Origin: Stentor roeselii
Lineage: Eukaryota > Ciliophora > Heterotrichea > Heterotrichida > Stentoridae
DNA: 64,000 nucleotides
Direction of reading: 5' to 3'
Assembly (NCBI GenBank): GCA_006503475.1
Contig: RSEH01000004.1
Span: forward strand, 62,001 to 126,000
Under the pieces are notes generated by a model. That model had not been told where the DNA came from. It saw nothing but the letters and a program-made list of their open reading frames with translations, and did not search any database. Shown here piece after piece: positions 1-8,530 of the stretch; the first letter of the stretch is position 1; every line of letters begins with the position of its first letter. Both the position numbers and the translations under genes were made by a program.

Positions 1-260
1 CTTTTTACCTTATCACATCAACCGTCACTCAAGGAAATGCCGCACCTGTCAAGTACAGAATTATTGAAAATACTTCAAATGTGTCGAAAGCGGTTCTGGC
101 AAAGTTTTCATATGGATTGAGTCATCTTTATTATAATTGGAAAGGAGCCATCAAGATACCGGCGCCTATTCAACTGTCGCATAAAATCGCTTATATTGTT
201 GGGGAAAACGTTCATCGTGATGCAAGTATGAATCTACGCAAGTCGCTTTGGTACTTGTAA
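1..260 (+). CDS. Piwi/Argonaute protein, C-terminal end only (partial)
   Basis: The window opens inside a gene. Read from base 3, the frame is open for 85 codons and stops at TAA 258-260. The peptide matches the end of the PIWI domain: a stretch beginning QGNAAPVKYRII, then LSHLYYNWKGAIKIPAP, then LSHKIAYIVGENVH, ending in WYL. Piwi-clade proteins have the same succession (typically CHLYYNWPGTIRVPAP, then YAHKLAFLVG) and a hydrophobic C-terminal tail that anchors in the domain. In ciliates Piwi proteins carry the small RNAs that guide DNA elimination and silencing. The slicer residues, PAZ and MID parts lie outside the window, so activity cannot be judged. The RIIa gene starts 15 bp after the stop. 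Confidence 0.9.
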   Translation, partial: FYLITSTVTQGNAAPVKYRIIENTSNVSKAVLAKFSYGLSHLYYNWKGAIKIPAPIQLSHKIAYIVGENVHRDASMNLRKSLWYL

Positions 261-275
261 GAAATAGTTATATAA

Positions 276-515
276 ATGGCCAGTGCTTATCGTAAACAGT
301 TTCAAGTACCTCAAGGTTTTGAGGACATTTTACAGGATCTTACTAGAGAAGTGCTTAGAGAACAGCCTAGGAATATATACTTGTTTGCTTCTTGTTACTT
401 TAAGGCTAGGATGAGAGGAGAGAACTTTGTATGGGAAGACTCGAATCCGAGAGGGCCGAAACCTTGTGATTATGATAGAAGGGCTGGAACGACTTCATCT
501 GGGACTTCAACTTGA
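276..515 (+). CDS. Short RIIa (PKA-RII dimerisation/docking) domain protein
   Basis: A 79-aa protein that is almost entirely one RIIa domain at residues 10-47: VPQGFEDILQDLTREVLRE, then QPRNIYLFASCYF. This is the four-helix docking fold of SPA17, ROPN1L, CABYR and radial-spoke proteins RSP7 and RSP11. Such domains dimerise and bind amphipathic helices of AKAP-like proteins, chiefly in cilia. The tail (residues 48-79) is rich in Gly, Pro, Ser and Thr with no recognisable domain. The start is set by TATATAAATGG, the start context common in this window. It is shorter than SPA17 (about 150 aa) and RSP11, so it may be a minimal docking subunit. A ciliary role is inferred from the family, not shown by the sequence. 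Confidence 0.85.
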   Translation: MASAYRKQFQVPQGFEDILQDLTREVLREQPRNIYLFASCYFKARMRGENFVWEDSNPRGPKPCDYDRRAGTTSSGTST

Positions 516-535
516 TAATTTATTGATTAGCTTCC

Positions 536-866
536 AGGGTGTTAATTTCGTTGAAGACTTTTCAGATCGAATTTGAATAACCGCTCTTGTTGATTGTAGG
601 GTGTTAAGTTGTTTGAGAATTCCTTATATAGAATTTCTTAGGGTGTTAATTTTTCGAAGATTTTCTCATATAGAATTTCTTAGGGTGTTAGGGTGTTAAT
701 TTTTCGAAGACTTCCTTATATAGAATTTCTTAGGGTGTTAGGGTGTTAATTTTTCGAAGATTCTATCATATAGAATTAGGGTGTTAACTTTTCGAAGATT
801 TCCTCATATAGAAAAATTATCAACGCATATGAATGTAAGGGTGTTAATTTCATTCAAGACTTCCTG
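536..866 (+). repeat. Minisatellite with interstitial telomere-like octamers
   Basis: Seven imperfect units each begin with AGGGTGTTAA, at 536, 598, 640, 682, 732, 778 and 838. The commonest unit is 42 bp: the telomere-like start, a TTTTTCGAAGA block, then a CATATAGAATTTCTT block. Other units are about 46 to 62 bp. Two units (682 and 732) carry the octamer GGGTGTTA twice in direct succession, which lengthens them by 8 bp. GGGTGTTA is a rotation of TGTTAGGG, the heterotrich telomere repeat. The G-rich strand runs rightward, as it would at the right end of a chromosome carrying the Piwi and RIIa genes. The array fills the space between two convergent genes. Confidence 0.9.
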
Positions 867-899
867 AAAAACATTATAAAATCTCTATATCATTTTCAA

Positions 900-1844
900 T
901 TAACTTAAAATTTCTAGAGCTTTCGCTTTCTTCTCATATGACAGGTACTTCGGGAACACGACATCAAAGCGTATTTCCAACTGACCAAACTGCTTCACTT
1001 CTTGCAAGCTATCAACAGGCATGCCTTCATCCTGTACAACTTTCACAGTATCAGGACTAACAATTTCTTGGAATGAAATCGTGAGAGTCCTTCCATCAAG
1101 AGTTGAAATATGAACAGGAAGTGCTCTAATACATTCCACAAGTGTAATTTTAATCTTGACAAGCAAGTCCTTTCCATTCCTCTTAAACTTAGAATGTTTT
1201 ACCTGTTCAACAACAAAAACAAGGTCACTGGGCGGGTAATGCAAGTCCATATCTCCCTCAAACCTAAATCTAAGTTCTTGCCCATGAGTCATTCCCCTTC
1301 GAACATTAATGACTTTCGAGGAGTCCTCATCCCTAAGAGTAGACTTGTCATCATTCAGCACCTTCCTGACGAAATCAACCTTCTTACAACAGCCGTTATA
1401 CAAGTCTTCCAACGAGCACCTGACAACAACCTTCAAGTCATTCGGCCTGGGCTTTTCAGGCTGGTTCATGCCTCGCATGGCGCTTCCGAAGAGACTTCCT
1501 TCCACATGTTCAGTGTCCAGGAGTTTCTTCATCACTTCATTCGATTTGAAAAAAGACTGAAAAATCTCTTCAGCGTTGTTTAAATATCTGTACCCGCCCT
1601 TTCCATCAGGTCCTCCATTTTTCAAGCCGAATTCGCCGAGTTGGTCATAACAACTTCGCTTTTTAAAGTCACTTAGCACTTCAAAGGCTTCTGAGACTTC
1701 ATGAAATAAACTATTCGCCACCAGTTTATCTTCTTTCGTCTTGTTAGGATGGAACCTTAAAGATAACTTTTTGTAAGCTCGAAGAATGTCGAAGTCCGAA
1801 CAGTCTCTAGTCAACTGCAAAGTTTCGTAGTAGTTTTTCGCCAT
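900..1844 (-). CDS. DnaJ class-B protein, DNAJB13/RSP16-like, with HPN in place of HPD
   Basis: A 314-aa protein with a J domain at residues 4-70, a short linker and two substrate-binding C-terminal domains (about 133-210 and 215-305), ending with the usual FPKYLSYEKKAKALEI helix. Order and length match DNAJB13 (316 aa), the radial-spoke stalk protein RSP16, including the CTD stretch with VLND. The HPD tripeptide needed to stimulate Hsp70 ATPase reads HPN at 32-34. DNAJB13 of animals also lacks HPD (HPL), which favours a structural rather than a co-chaperone role. There is no Gly/Phe-rich region of normal size. The start has the TATAAATGG context and lies 9 bp from the start of the divergent gene at 1854. 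Axonemal function is inferred. Confidence 0.85.
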   Translation of the reverse strand: MAKNYYETLQLTRDCSDFDILRAYKKLSLRFHPNKTKEDKLVANSLFHEVSEAFEVLSDFKKRSCYDQLGEFGLKNGGPDGKGGYRYLNNAEEIFQSFFKSNEVMKKLLDTEHVEGSLFGSAMRGMNQPEKPRPNDLKVVVRCSLEDLYNGCCKKVDFVRKVLNDDKSTLRDEDSSKVINVRRGMTHGQELRFRFEGDMDLHYPPSDLVFVVEQVKHSKFKRNGKDLLVKIKITLVECIRALPVHISTLDGRTLTISFQEIVSPDTVKVVQDEGMPVDSLQEVKQFGQLEIRFDVVFPKYLSYEKKAKALEILS

Positions 1845-1853
1845 TTATAGCAA
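1845..1853. promoter_or_regulatory. Nine-base divergent promoter/leader gap
   Basis: Only TTATAGCAA separates the start codons of the minus-strand DNAJB13-like gene (ATG at 1844) and the plus-strand gene (ATG at 1854). Any promoter for either gene must therefore sit inside the other gene or overlap its own start codon. Bidirectional transcription is inferred from the geometry. Confidence 0.5.
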
Positions 1854-2177
1854 ATGGACATCTTTCCTGAAGACATGGTTCAAGAATCTAAAGATCGGTT
1901 CAGAGAACGTTTAGACCTTTTATTGAAAAACTTCGGAAGTACCCTGGAAACAACTGCTTTGAAATCTGAAGAATTTTTACTAGTTCAAAGTGAATCAGTT
2001 CAGAAGCTCTGTCTGGAAGTAGACAAGGGAATCACTGCGAGTGAAGAGTTTAGAATGCATTGTCAGGTCTTAATTCAAGAATTTCAAGGAATTGAAGAAC
2101 TCGCTGCTCGGGTTCGTGAAATGAGAAAAGGATGTGAAGAACTTGAGAAGAAACTTGCAAGACGAAAAATTGAATAG
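1854..2177 (+). CDS. Small helical/coiled-coil protein of unknown function
   Basis: A 107-aa, almost wholly helical and acidic protein with no signal peptide or membrane segment. Its C-terminal third is a charged coiled coil (residues about 75-107, ending in EELEKKLARRKIE). The size and two-helix look resemble small subunits of BLOC-1/BORC-type coiled-coil complexes, but I see no diagnostic residues and do not assign it. Its start lies 9 bp from that of the divergent DNAJB13-like gene, so the two may share control. It ends 8 bp before the stop of the convergent gene at 2186-2710. That both frames stay open and the gene packing is so regular supports a real gene. Confidence 0.65.
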   Translation: MDIFPEDMVQESKDRFRERLDLLLKNFGSTLETTALKSEEFLLVQSESVQKLCLEVDKGITASEEFRMHCQVLIQEFQGIEELAARVREMRKGCEELEKKLARRKIE

Positions 2178-2185
2178 TTGGAGAT

Positions 2186-2710
2186 TTAGTGATTCGATGT
2201 TAAATAAGGGCTAAGGGTGGCTTTACTGAAAGACTTGCAAGTTTTTGCTTTCTTGAGTGGGTGCTTTGCACCCAGTACTTCAACGTATCTTGTCACGAAT
2301 TTGAAATTGACTGTTCCGTGACGGTCAACGAAACCTTTTTCTCTTAACTTTTGAAGACCATTTCTGTTGATTTTCGCTAAACTCAAAGTGTCTTTATCGT
2401 CGATTCCGAAGTTTTCACGTAGTAAGTCAATGTATCGTCTGCTCGGAATCACTTCTTGAGGCTTTACTGGGGAATGACTTGAATTCCAAGGGTTTCGCTT
2501 GTCTGGACTTGGAGTTCTTTTGAACTTCTGCATTTTTAAGTCGATGTCTTGGATTAAGTTAAGGTTCAAACTTGGCATCTTTTTATGAGAACCGATTATT
2601 TTGTCGAAGTTACTTGATAACTGATCGAATACTAAACGTTTTCGTTCTAGCTTTGAAAGGGATGAAGTGTGGCTGTGGTTGTTGGAGACTTTTCTGGGAC
2701 TTTGCTTCAT
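2186..2710 (-). CDS. Basic hypothetical protein
   Basis: A 174-aa, strongly basic protein, not recognised. The N-terminal 40 residues are Ser/Lys/Arg-rich and probably disordered. Residues about 85-150 look folded: IPSRRYIDLLRENFGI, then LAKINRNGLQKLREKGFVD, then KFVTRYVEVLGAKHPLKK. There is no signal peptide, membrane segment or catalytic motif. The start has the GATAAATG context typical of this window. It is convergent with the gene ending at 2177, with 8 bp between stops. Similar short basic proteins with Ser-Pro motifs are common among ciliate cytoskeletal proteins, but that is only a guess. Confidence 0.65.
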   Translation of the reverse strand: MKQSPRKVSNNHSHTSSLSKLERKRLVFDQLSSNFDKIIGSHKKMPSLNLNLIQDIDLKMQKFKRTPSPDKRNPWNSSHSPVKPQEVIPSRRYIDLLRENFGIDDKDTLSLAKINRNGLQKLREKGFVDRHGTVNFKFVTRYVEVLGAKHPLKKAKTCKSFSKATLSPYLTSNH

Positions 2711-3322
2711 TTATCGAGAATTAATTATGGAGTGGGTTTGAAAAAGTTTTAGTGGAGGATTAGTGAGATGTATTGAGGAGGTGTTTATTGATGTTTATTT
2801 TGATTCTGTAAATGGAATGATTTACAAGGCTCGTTTAAATTGTTTTTATTACCTAAGGATATGGTTTTTTTTAGGGTTTAGACGAGATCTACTAGGAGTT
2901 TGATATAGCTATATTTTTTTTTCTGGAAATATAGGGAATGAAATTTGATCAAATGAGGCAAAATATTTTTTTTGGGTTTTATGTTATTTATAGTCGATGC
3001 ACTAAAGGAATTTTTGTTTCTTTAGTTTAAGCACTTGAGGGTTTTGCCTTCAATCTTTCAATCATAGATCTATAAACTCTATATAAAAAAATTAAAATCT
3101 TACAGGTAAAAAATGTGTACTTACTTGATGTCATATATCATTTCTTTTGATATGCATTGTCCAGATCTATTAAATTTAGGAGTGAAAAAGTAGTTGATCG
3201 TTTAAAAATTTAACTAAAGAACAAATAATGTTCTGATATTATTTAAAAAATAATGGATGAGGATTTATAAGTAAAATGATACAAAGTATTATCTTTACAT
3301 TGGGGGTATCTTGAATAAATTA
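2711..3322. other. Intergenic region with no gene seen
   Basis: About 610 bp, AT-rich and broken by stops in all frames. The part next to the minus-strand gene is G/T-rich on the plus strand (C/A-rich on the coding strand), as in other 5' flanks here. A perfect hairpin sits at 2807-2826: TGTAAAT, loop GGAATG, ATTTACA. It separates two divergent genes, so it should hold both promoters. I see no RNA gene. Confidence 0.6.
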
Positions 3323-4327
3323 ATGTTAGAGTTATCGTCGTTAGATAAAACTTCGGAAAAGTTCGTGAACTACGTTTTATCAATTAATCTTTCAAGCCAA
3401 GATGCACAAATTTCGAAAGGAAGAATTAGAATAACTTATTATCAAAGGGAATATGATTTCGATTTCACTTTAGTTGATGATTATATTCGTCTTCAATCAG
3501 GCTGCCAAATCAGAGTTGGGTCACAAAAATACCTAATTTTTTGGGTTCCAGCTGGATTTTTACCTAAAATGCTAAAACCAATAATCATCGAATTCGATCA
3601 AGTTTACTTACTTCCAAAAAACCAGATGATTCTCAATTCATTCATAAAGAAAAATCCTGATTGCATTATTCAATTGTACAAGAAGCGGCTGATGTCAACT
3701 GGACTTTTCAAGGATATATACTTGAAAAGAAAAGACCTTAAAGACCCTCGTTTGAATTGGATGTATAATGAGTTTGTCCACAATGAAAATATTGATCAAG
3801 AGTCAAATCAATCAACAAAAATTCAAGAAACCAAAGATTTGGACAATGTCTTCAGTCAACCTGAAGAAGAGGCTCCTCCAATAAACCCCCTGCTCGATAT
3901 CCGAGTGAACAATTCTCAAACATTCACTTTATCAGAACTAATTGAAACAGTTAAATCTCAGCAACTTATCATCAACAACCTTCAAATCAAAATCAACAAG
4001 CAAGAACATCAAATCCTTCAAAACGTTGAGGAAAATACACAAAACGTGAAAAAGATTTCTCAGATTTCTGAAGAAATTCTTTGCCTTCAGCAGAAAATTG
4101 GTCAAATTTCTCAAAATTTTAAATCTCTTGATGATAATATTCGCATGCGAAATGTGAATACTGACAGAATCAGCCTAATGAATGAAAAAAGTCGATTAGG
4201 ACTTTTGAGTCAAAGTCGGTTTCAGGAGCAGGCTTCTGAGACGATACTTAAGAAACAGGATACTATTGAGAATAAATTTGAAGAAGATCCCTGTTATTGC
4301 AGCAAACAAGTCAAAGATGAATACTGA
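3323..4327 (+). CDS. Hypothetical protein with C-terminal coiled coil
   Basis: The first ATG of the open frame is at 3323, giving 334 aa. Residues 1-150 look globular, with alternating beta-like strands (GRIRITYYQREYDFDF, then RVGSQKYLIFWVPAGF). Residues about 190-290 form a Gln-rich helix or coiled coil (QLIINNLQIKINKQEHQIL). The tail is Ser/Glu-rich and contains a CYC motif. No family is recognised. An upstream exon joined by a 15-nt intron cannot be ruled out, since the frame stays open to TTG at 3311, but I found no convincing donor and acceptor pair. Confidence 0.7.
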   Translation: MLELSSLDKTSEKFVNYVLSINLSSQDAQISKGRIRITYYQREYDFDFTLVDDYIRLQSGCQIRVGSQKYLIFWVPAGFLPKMLKPIIIEFDQVYLLPKNQMILNSFIKKNPDCIIQLYKKRLMSTGLFKDIYLKRKDLKDPRLNWMYNEFVHNENIDQESNQSTKIQETKDLDNVFSQPEEEAPPINPLLDIRVNNSQTFTLSELIETVKSQQLIINNLQIKINKQEHQILQNVEENTQNVKKISQISEEILCLQQKIGQISQNFKSLDDNIRMRNVNTDRISLMNEKSRLGLLSQSRFQEQASETILKKQDTIENKFEEDPCYCSKQVKDEY

Positions 4328-4482
4328 AACTTTATTATTTAATTGATTATATATAATTACATAACTTTGCATATAAATAAATGATTAAATTTTTGGAACT
4401 GAAAGTATTTGACGATTAAGAAAATCTTTCAATGAGGCTATTTTCTGATGAATCTTATACATAATAATTAAATTCTAAATAA

Positions 4483-6636
4483 ATGACTGACCTTGATAGA
4501 AGTGTCATCGCCTGGGTAAGTTTTATCTAGTTCAATAACATCACTGAATCTCAAGTTGAGAAGATATCAGAATTTTGCGATGGGGTTCTTCTCTATCGAA
4601 TAATGGCTCTTAGGTGATACATATCTAGAGACCCAGAAATATTTCTAATCAACAAAATCCTTGAATCTCCAATAGACTCAAAAGACCGTCATTCAAACTT
4701 AAACAAGTTGTACATCGGAATGAAAAAATATTATTCGATTCATATGAACAAGAACTTCATAGTTGAATTCACTGACATAAAAAAAATTTCAGAAATTTGT
4801 GACAAGACCAGTCTTTATAAGCTGATTAAAATGGTAGTCGGGGCTATTTTACATAGAGATGGCTATGTTTTCATGTCGAAATTGATGGAGTTGAATGAAG
4901 AAACAAAAAATATTTTGATGCCTTTCATTGAAGAAATCATCTCAGCTTTGGATGTCCCGGCAGATGTTCATGAACTTAGGAAATCTATGAATAAGCAAAT
5001 TTTAGAAATTGAGAGATTGAATGAACTTTTGCAGGAAGCTCTGCTTGATAAGGAAAATTTGGAAACTGATATATTCAACTTAAGAGAAAGGATTAAAGAA
5101 TTTGAAGGGGAGTCTAAACAGTTGGATCGATTACCTTCTTTTCTTAATGTTTCTAGTCTTGAGTTTAAACTTGCAAAAACTGAATCGAGGTTAGAAGCTA
5201 AAACTGAAGAGTACGAAAAACTAAGAAAAGACTACATCTCAGAAAAAGAAACCCTTCAAAACCAGTTAGACAACCTCAAAGACATATCAAAAGACTACAA
5301 AAGACTCCTAACAGAAGTAGAAACATTACGAAAAAAATCAGACGAGCTCCAAAAGTTAAAACTCGACCATTCAAAGCTAATCCAAACAAACCAAAACAAC
5401 CTAGACCGTCTCCGAGTTTACGAAAAAGAAGCTCAATCAATAATCCTCGAAGTTCAATCAATGCGTTCTCTAAAAGAAGAGCTAGAAGAGTTTAAACGAG
5501 TTGTTCAAACAAGCAGCTTTAAAATAGAAGAGCAAAAAAAAGAGATCCTTAACCTTTGCAAGCAAAAACAAGAAGCTGACTCATCCCGTGACTACTACAA
5601 AAAAGAAGTAAAAAGACTAGAAGAAAGCAAAAACTTCAGCAGACAGCCGACGACATCACTGGCAAATGAACTCAGCTCACTTGACGACGACCTTCGTGTG
5701 GACTTCGAGCAAGAACAGGAAAAGATGAAGAAACTTTTATTCACTGGAGGAATCATTGCAGGACTTCAAAGCCAAGTCGATGCAGTAGTAAAAGAAAAAG
5801 TTCTGATATCAGCTGAATTGCAAAATATGACAATTTGCAAAAATACTCTTGAGTCTGAAATTGCACATTTAAACTTGATGATGCAGGAAAACTCGAAAAA
5901 TAACTCGGCTAAGATAGAAAGGTTTGAAGCCAAAGTAAAAATTCTAGAAAATGCAAATTTTGAATTAAAAAATGAACTTGTTTATGCTCAGAATAGTTTT
6001 AATGAAACTTCTAAAAGATTGATGGAGTTGATTGTTTTAGAAGAGGAAATGAAAGAGGTTTATAAAGGAAAACAAAAAATTTATGAACAACTTGAAAAAG
6101 TCAATTTTGAAAAAGATGAGATTTTTAAAAAACTTAGCCTTACCAGTCGAGAACTTCAAAAACTTCAGGAAAACTTTGAAAAACTTCAGAAAAAATACCT
6201 GGAAACCAAGCAAAACTTAAAAATTTCAAAAGAAAGTATTGAAAAACTTCTAGATACCAGTAATCAAAACGAGATTCAACAGAGAGAAACCTACTACAAA
6301 GAAGAAATCAAGAAACTTTCAAAGACCATAGATGAGAAAAACCAAGAAATCGAAAATCTTTCAACCCAGCGTCAAAACATCGAGACAATCACTGACAAAG
6401 CGAAAGTTGAAAAAGAAAACTTCGACAAGGAATCAGAAGACCTTCGAAAAATCATCCAAGAAGAGACCGAAAAAAACAAAAATCTAGAAAATGAAAGAAT
6501 TTCTTTAAAAAACGCCTGGAAAAACGAAATGAAGCTGGTAAGCATGATTGTTCATGAAGTCGGACTGGAGTACCTCACAGCTTCTTACCAGTTACAGAAA
6601 GAAAAGAAAAAAATCAGGGTAATAAATTCTACGTAA
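4483..6636 (+). CDS. Hook-family dynein adaptor (HOOK domain plus long coiled coil)
   Basis: Three exons separated by two 15-nt introns (4516-4530 and 4614-4628) give 707 aa. The N-terminus reads MTDLDRSVIAW, then FNNITESQVEKISEF, then CDGVLLYRIMAL. This and the following helices, notably VVGAILHRDGYVFMSKLMEL and EETKNILMPFIEEI, follow the calponin-like HOOK domain of Hook1-3 and CCDC88 proteins, which binds dynein light intermediate chain. Residues about 160-690 are an almost unbroken coiled coil, as in dynein-dynactin adaptors. A C-terminal cargo domain is not obvious. The start has AATAAATG. It converges on the acyl-CoA dehydrogenase gene with 15 bp between stops. A role in minus-end vesicle transport is known for the family and inferred here. 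Confidence 0.8.
4516..4530 (+). other. 15-nt intron 1 of the Hook-like gene
   Basis: GTAAGTTTTATCTAG lies between codons (phase 0) and contains an in-frame TAG. Removal joins ...VIAW to FNNIT... and restores the HOOK domain. Confidence 0.88.
4614..4628 (+). other. 15-nt intron 2 of the Hook-like gene
   Basis: GTGATACATATCTAG interrupts an Arg codon (AG|A, phase 2). If retained it reads into a TGA. Removal gives ...MALRDPEIF... and opens the frame to the long coiled coil. The donor is GTG rather than GTA. Confidence 0.88.
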
Positions 6637-6651
6637 TCATTAAAGTTCAGA

Positions 6652-7893
6652 TTAAACTCCTGAGTAACTCTTCAATGCTGGAATTCCAGTAATTTCTCTT
6701 CCAGCGATTAGAACTGCCATGTTGTGGGTGCTTTCCAGGTTGTAATAAGACTCCATGTCCACCAAAGCTTTCATCACAAAGTTATCTAGAGAGATTCCAT
6801 TGCTTCCCATCATTTCTCGAGCTATTCTTACAGCGTCTCTGCCGATTGATATGACGATACTTTTTACTAAAGCTGTGTTGGCGATGTTTACATGGCCGGA
6901 TTGTTGAAGCTGAACAAGTCTCCAGGATAGTAAGAAGGAATTGTTAAAAATTGCAAGCATTTTTACTAGCTTTTCTTGAATCATTTGGTAACTTGTTAGA
7001 CGAGCTCCGAACCGGATTTTGTCATTTAGGTACTTGATGCTGTTTTGAAAAACACCGCATATTAGACCTGTGGGAGCCATGACCATTCCAGCCCGTGCAT
7101 TAATAAAAACCTGTGCAACTTTAGCCTCATCATCCGAAAAAGCAAGTCTAGCAGAAAAAGGAACTTTCACATTATCCAAAACCAAATTTCCATTTTGCAC
7201 CACTCTCGAGTTAAACTTTCCCTTCATGACCTCAAGTTTAACACCCGGCAAGTTAATTTGAACTAAAAACGCTTCAATTTTCGATGTTTTAATATTTCTC
7301 GCCCAGACAAGTGCAAAAGGAAAGTTATAATTCCCAACCCATCTTTTCGTTCCATTCAAAAAGAAAAAATCCTCATTTTTTTCAGCTTTACACTGCAAAG
7401 AGCTGCTATAAGATCCAGTTTCCGGTTCAGAGTAAGCCCAAGAGACAAGTAGCGAAACATTAGCGATTTTGCTTAAATATTCATTTTTCTGTTCTTCACT
7501 TCCCAGGGTGTAAAAAGCATGAATGATTGTACTGGTAAGTCCAATAAAAGCTCCAATAGAGGCATCAACTCTAGAGGCTTCAAAGACATTGAGATATGTT
7601 TCCATGAGATCCACCTTCCTACATCCGTATTTTCCATCAGGGACACCTAACATGTGCTTTAGTTTTGGAAGGATGGTTAAGGGAAAGTCGACTTTTTCGT
7701 ATAAAGCTGGAATAAGAGGCTGAATTTCACGGCCTAAGAACTGACGAAGACTCTTTCGACGCAAGTTCAAGGCTGTTGGGATGAAGTCTTCAAGTCTTAG
7801 GAAGGTGATTGGGTCTTTCAGGTACTCAACGTCCGAAACTGCCTGATTTTCGTTAGCCAAATGATTCGAAATTACCTGGATTCTGTGTGACAT
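6652..7893 (-). CDS. Acyl-CoA dehydrogenase family enzyme (glutaryl-CoA dehydrogenase/ACX4-like)
   Basis: A 413-aa protein with the three acyl-CoA dehydrogenase parts: N-terminal helices (about 30-145), a middle beta domain with SWAYSEPETGSYSSS and FLNGTKRWVGN, and a C-terminal helical domain with IRFGARLTSYQMIQEKLVKM. The late motif LESTHNMAVLIAGREITG matches YEGTxDIxxLxxGRxxTG of glutaryl-CoA dehydrogenase and plant ACX4, so Glu387 is the likely catalytic base. It should use FAD to make an alpha-beta double bond in an acyl-CoA. The C-terminus (SGV) is not a clear peroxisomal PTS1, and the N-terminus is not a clear mitochondrial presequence. Substrate and compartment are therefore open. The start has AATAAATG. 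Confidence 0.85.
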   Translation of the reverse strand: MSHRIQVISNHLANENQAVSDVEYLKDPITFLRLEDFIPTALNLRRKSLRQFLGREIQPLIPALYEKVDFPLTILPKLKHMLGVPDGKYGCRKVDLMETYLNVFEASRVDASIGAFIGLTSTIIHAFYTLGSEEQKNEYLSKIANVSLLVSWAYSEPETGSYSSSLQCKAEKNEDFFFLNGTKRWVGNYNFPFALVWARNIKTSKIEAFLVQINLPGVKLEVMKGKFNSRVVQNGNLVLDNVKVPFSARLAFSDDEAKVAQVFINARAGMVMAPTGLICGVFQNSIKYLNDKIRFGARLTSYQMIQEKLVKMLAIFNNSFLLSWRLVQLQQSGHVNIANTALVKSIVISIGRDAVRIAREMMGSNGISLDNFVMKALVDMESYYNLESTHNMAVLIAGREITGIPALKSYSGV

Positions 7894-7943
7894 TTATTTT
7901 TTACTACAAGGGAAGATATGATTTTAAAAAGTCACTAATTAAG

Positions 7944-8486
7944 CTAAAATCCTGTAAAAGCCACGTAATTCGAGTAGAAGACTAAAGATGAGTTCAATAG
8001 AGTCATCGCGAAGCCTAGAGCTCGAAGTGATGTGAAGTCGAATTGAGCACCTATTAGATAAAGCACCCAAAATAGCAATCTTGAAAAAACATGAACAAGA
8101 CAATGAATCACGAGTCGTTCCTTGTTTACCGAGTTCAAAGCTGCAGCTGCTAAAATATTGAGAGAAAAGATCAAAGTCTGCTCAACTGTATTCGTCAAGG
8201 CCATTTTGCTCACAGTCAAATATTCCGGTTCCTTTTCCTTGTGAAGAGTTTCAGCGAAGACAGTCATCGCTCTGAAAAACATAATACTTAAAACCTGCAG
8301 GATGATAGGAAGCGACAAGAAGTAAAAAAAACGAAGGACTACTTCGAGACTGGTGCCTTTGGTGTATTTCTGTGGAATCACTCCAGACAAAGAGTAGATG
8401 TAAGAAAAAAATCCAAACTGGAACACAAGGAGCACCGGGTACCCGATGAAGAACTTCCAAGCAGGTGCCATGATTGACTTTCCCAT
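7944..8486 (-). CDS. MAPEG-like integral membrane protein (TMEM79-like)
   Basis: From the first ATG (8486) the protein has 180 aa. The reading frame stays open upstream to a TTG, which I do not use. It has about four hydrophobic helices. The central stretch NTVEQTLIFSLNILAAAA and the later FSRLLFWVLYLIGAQF with RALGFAMTLL follow the MAPEG fold (N..EQ...F and a conserved Arg on the third helix), closest in pattern to TMEM79-type members. MAPEG enzymes handle glutathione and eicosanoids, but TMEM79-like proteins are not proven enzymes, so no reaction is assigned. It is divergent from the DUF455 gene with 44 bp between starts. Confidence 0.65.
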   Translation of the reverse strand: MGKSIMAPAWKFFIGYPVLLVFQFGFFSYIYSLSGVIPQKYTKGTSLEVVLRFFYFLSLPIILQVLSIMFFRAMTVFAETLHKEKEPEYLTVSKMALTNTVEQTLIFSLNILAAAALNSVNKERLVIHCLVHVFSRLLFWVLYLIGAQFDFTSLRALGFAMTLLNSSLVFYSNYVAFTGF

Positions 8487-8530
8487 TTTTAATGATTCAT
8501 TTCTTCCACAACTAATCAACAATAAATTTT

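Noticed and set aside
536-866. Telomerase RNA gene, because the minus strand holds CCCTAACACCCTAA
   Set aside because: The template-like word recurs several times in a tandem array with no conserved flanking fold; a repeat array explains it better.
1110-1583. 157-codon plus-strand frame opposite the DNAJB13-like gene
   Set aside because: Antisense shadow of a clearly conserved gene; the translation has no domain.
8487-8522. Longer N-terminus of the MAPEG-like protein using a TTG start
   Set aside because: No reason to use a non-ATG start; the first ATG gives a normal protein and leaves a 44-bp divergent gap.
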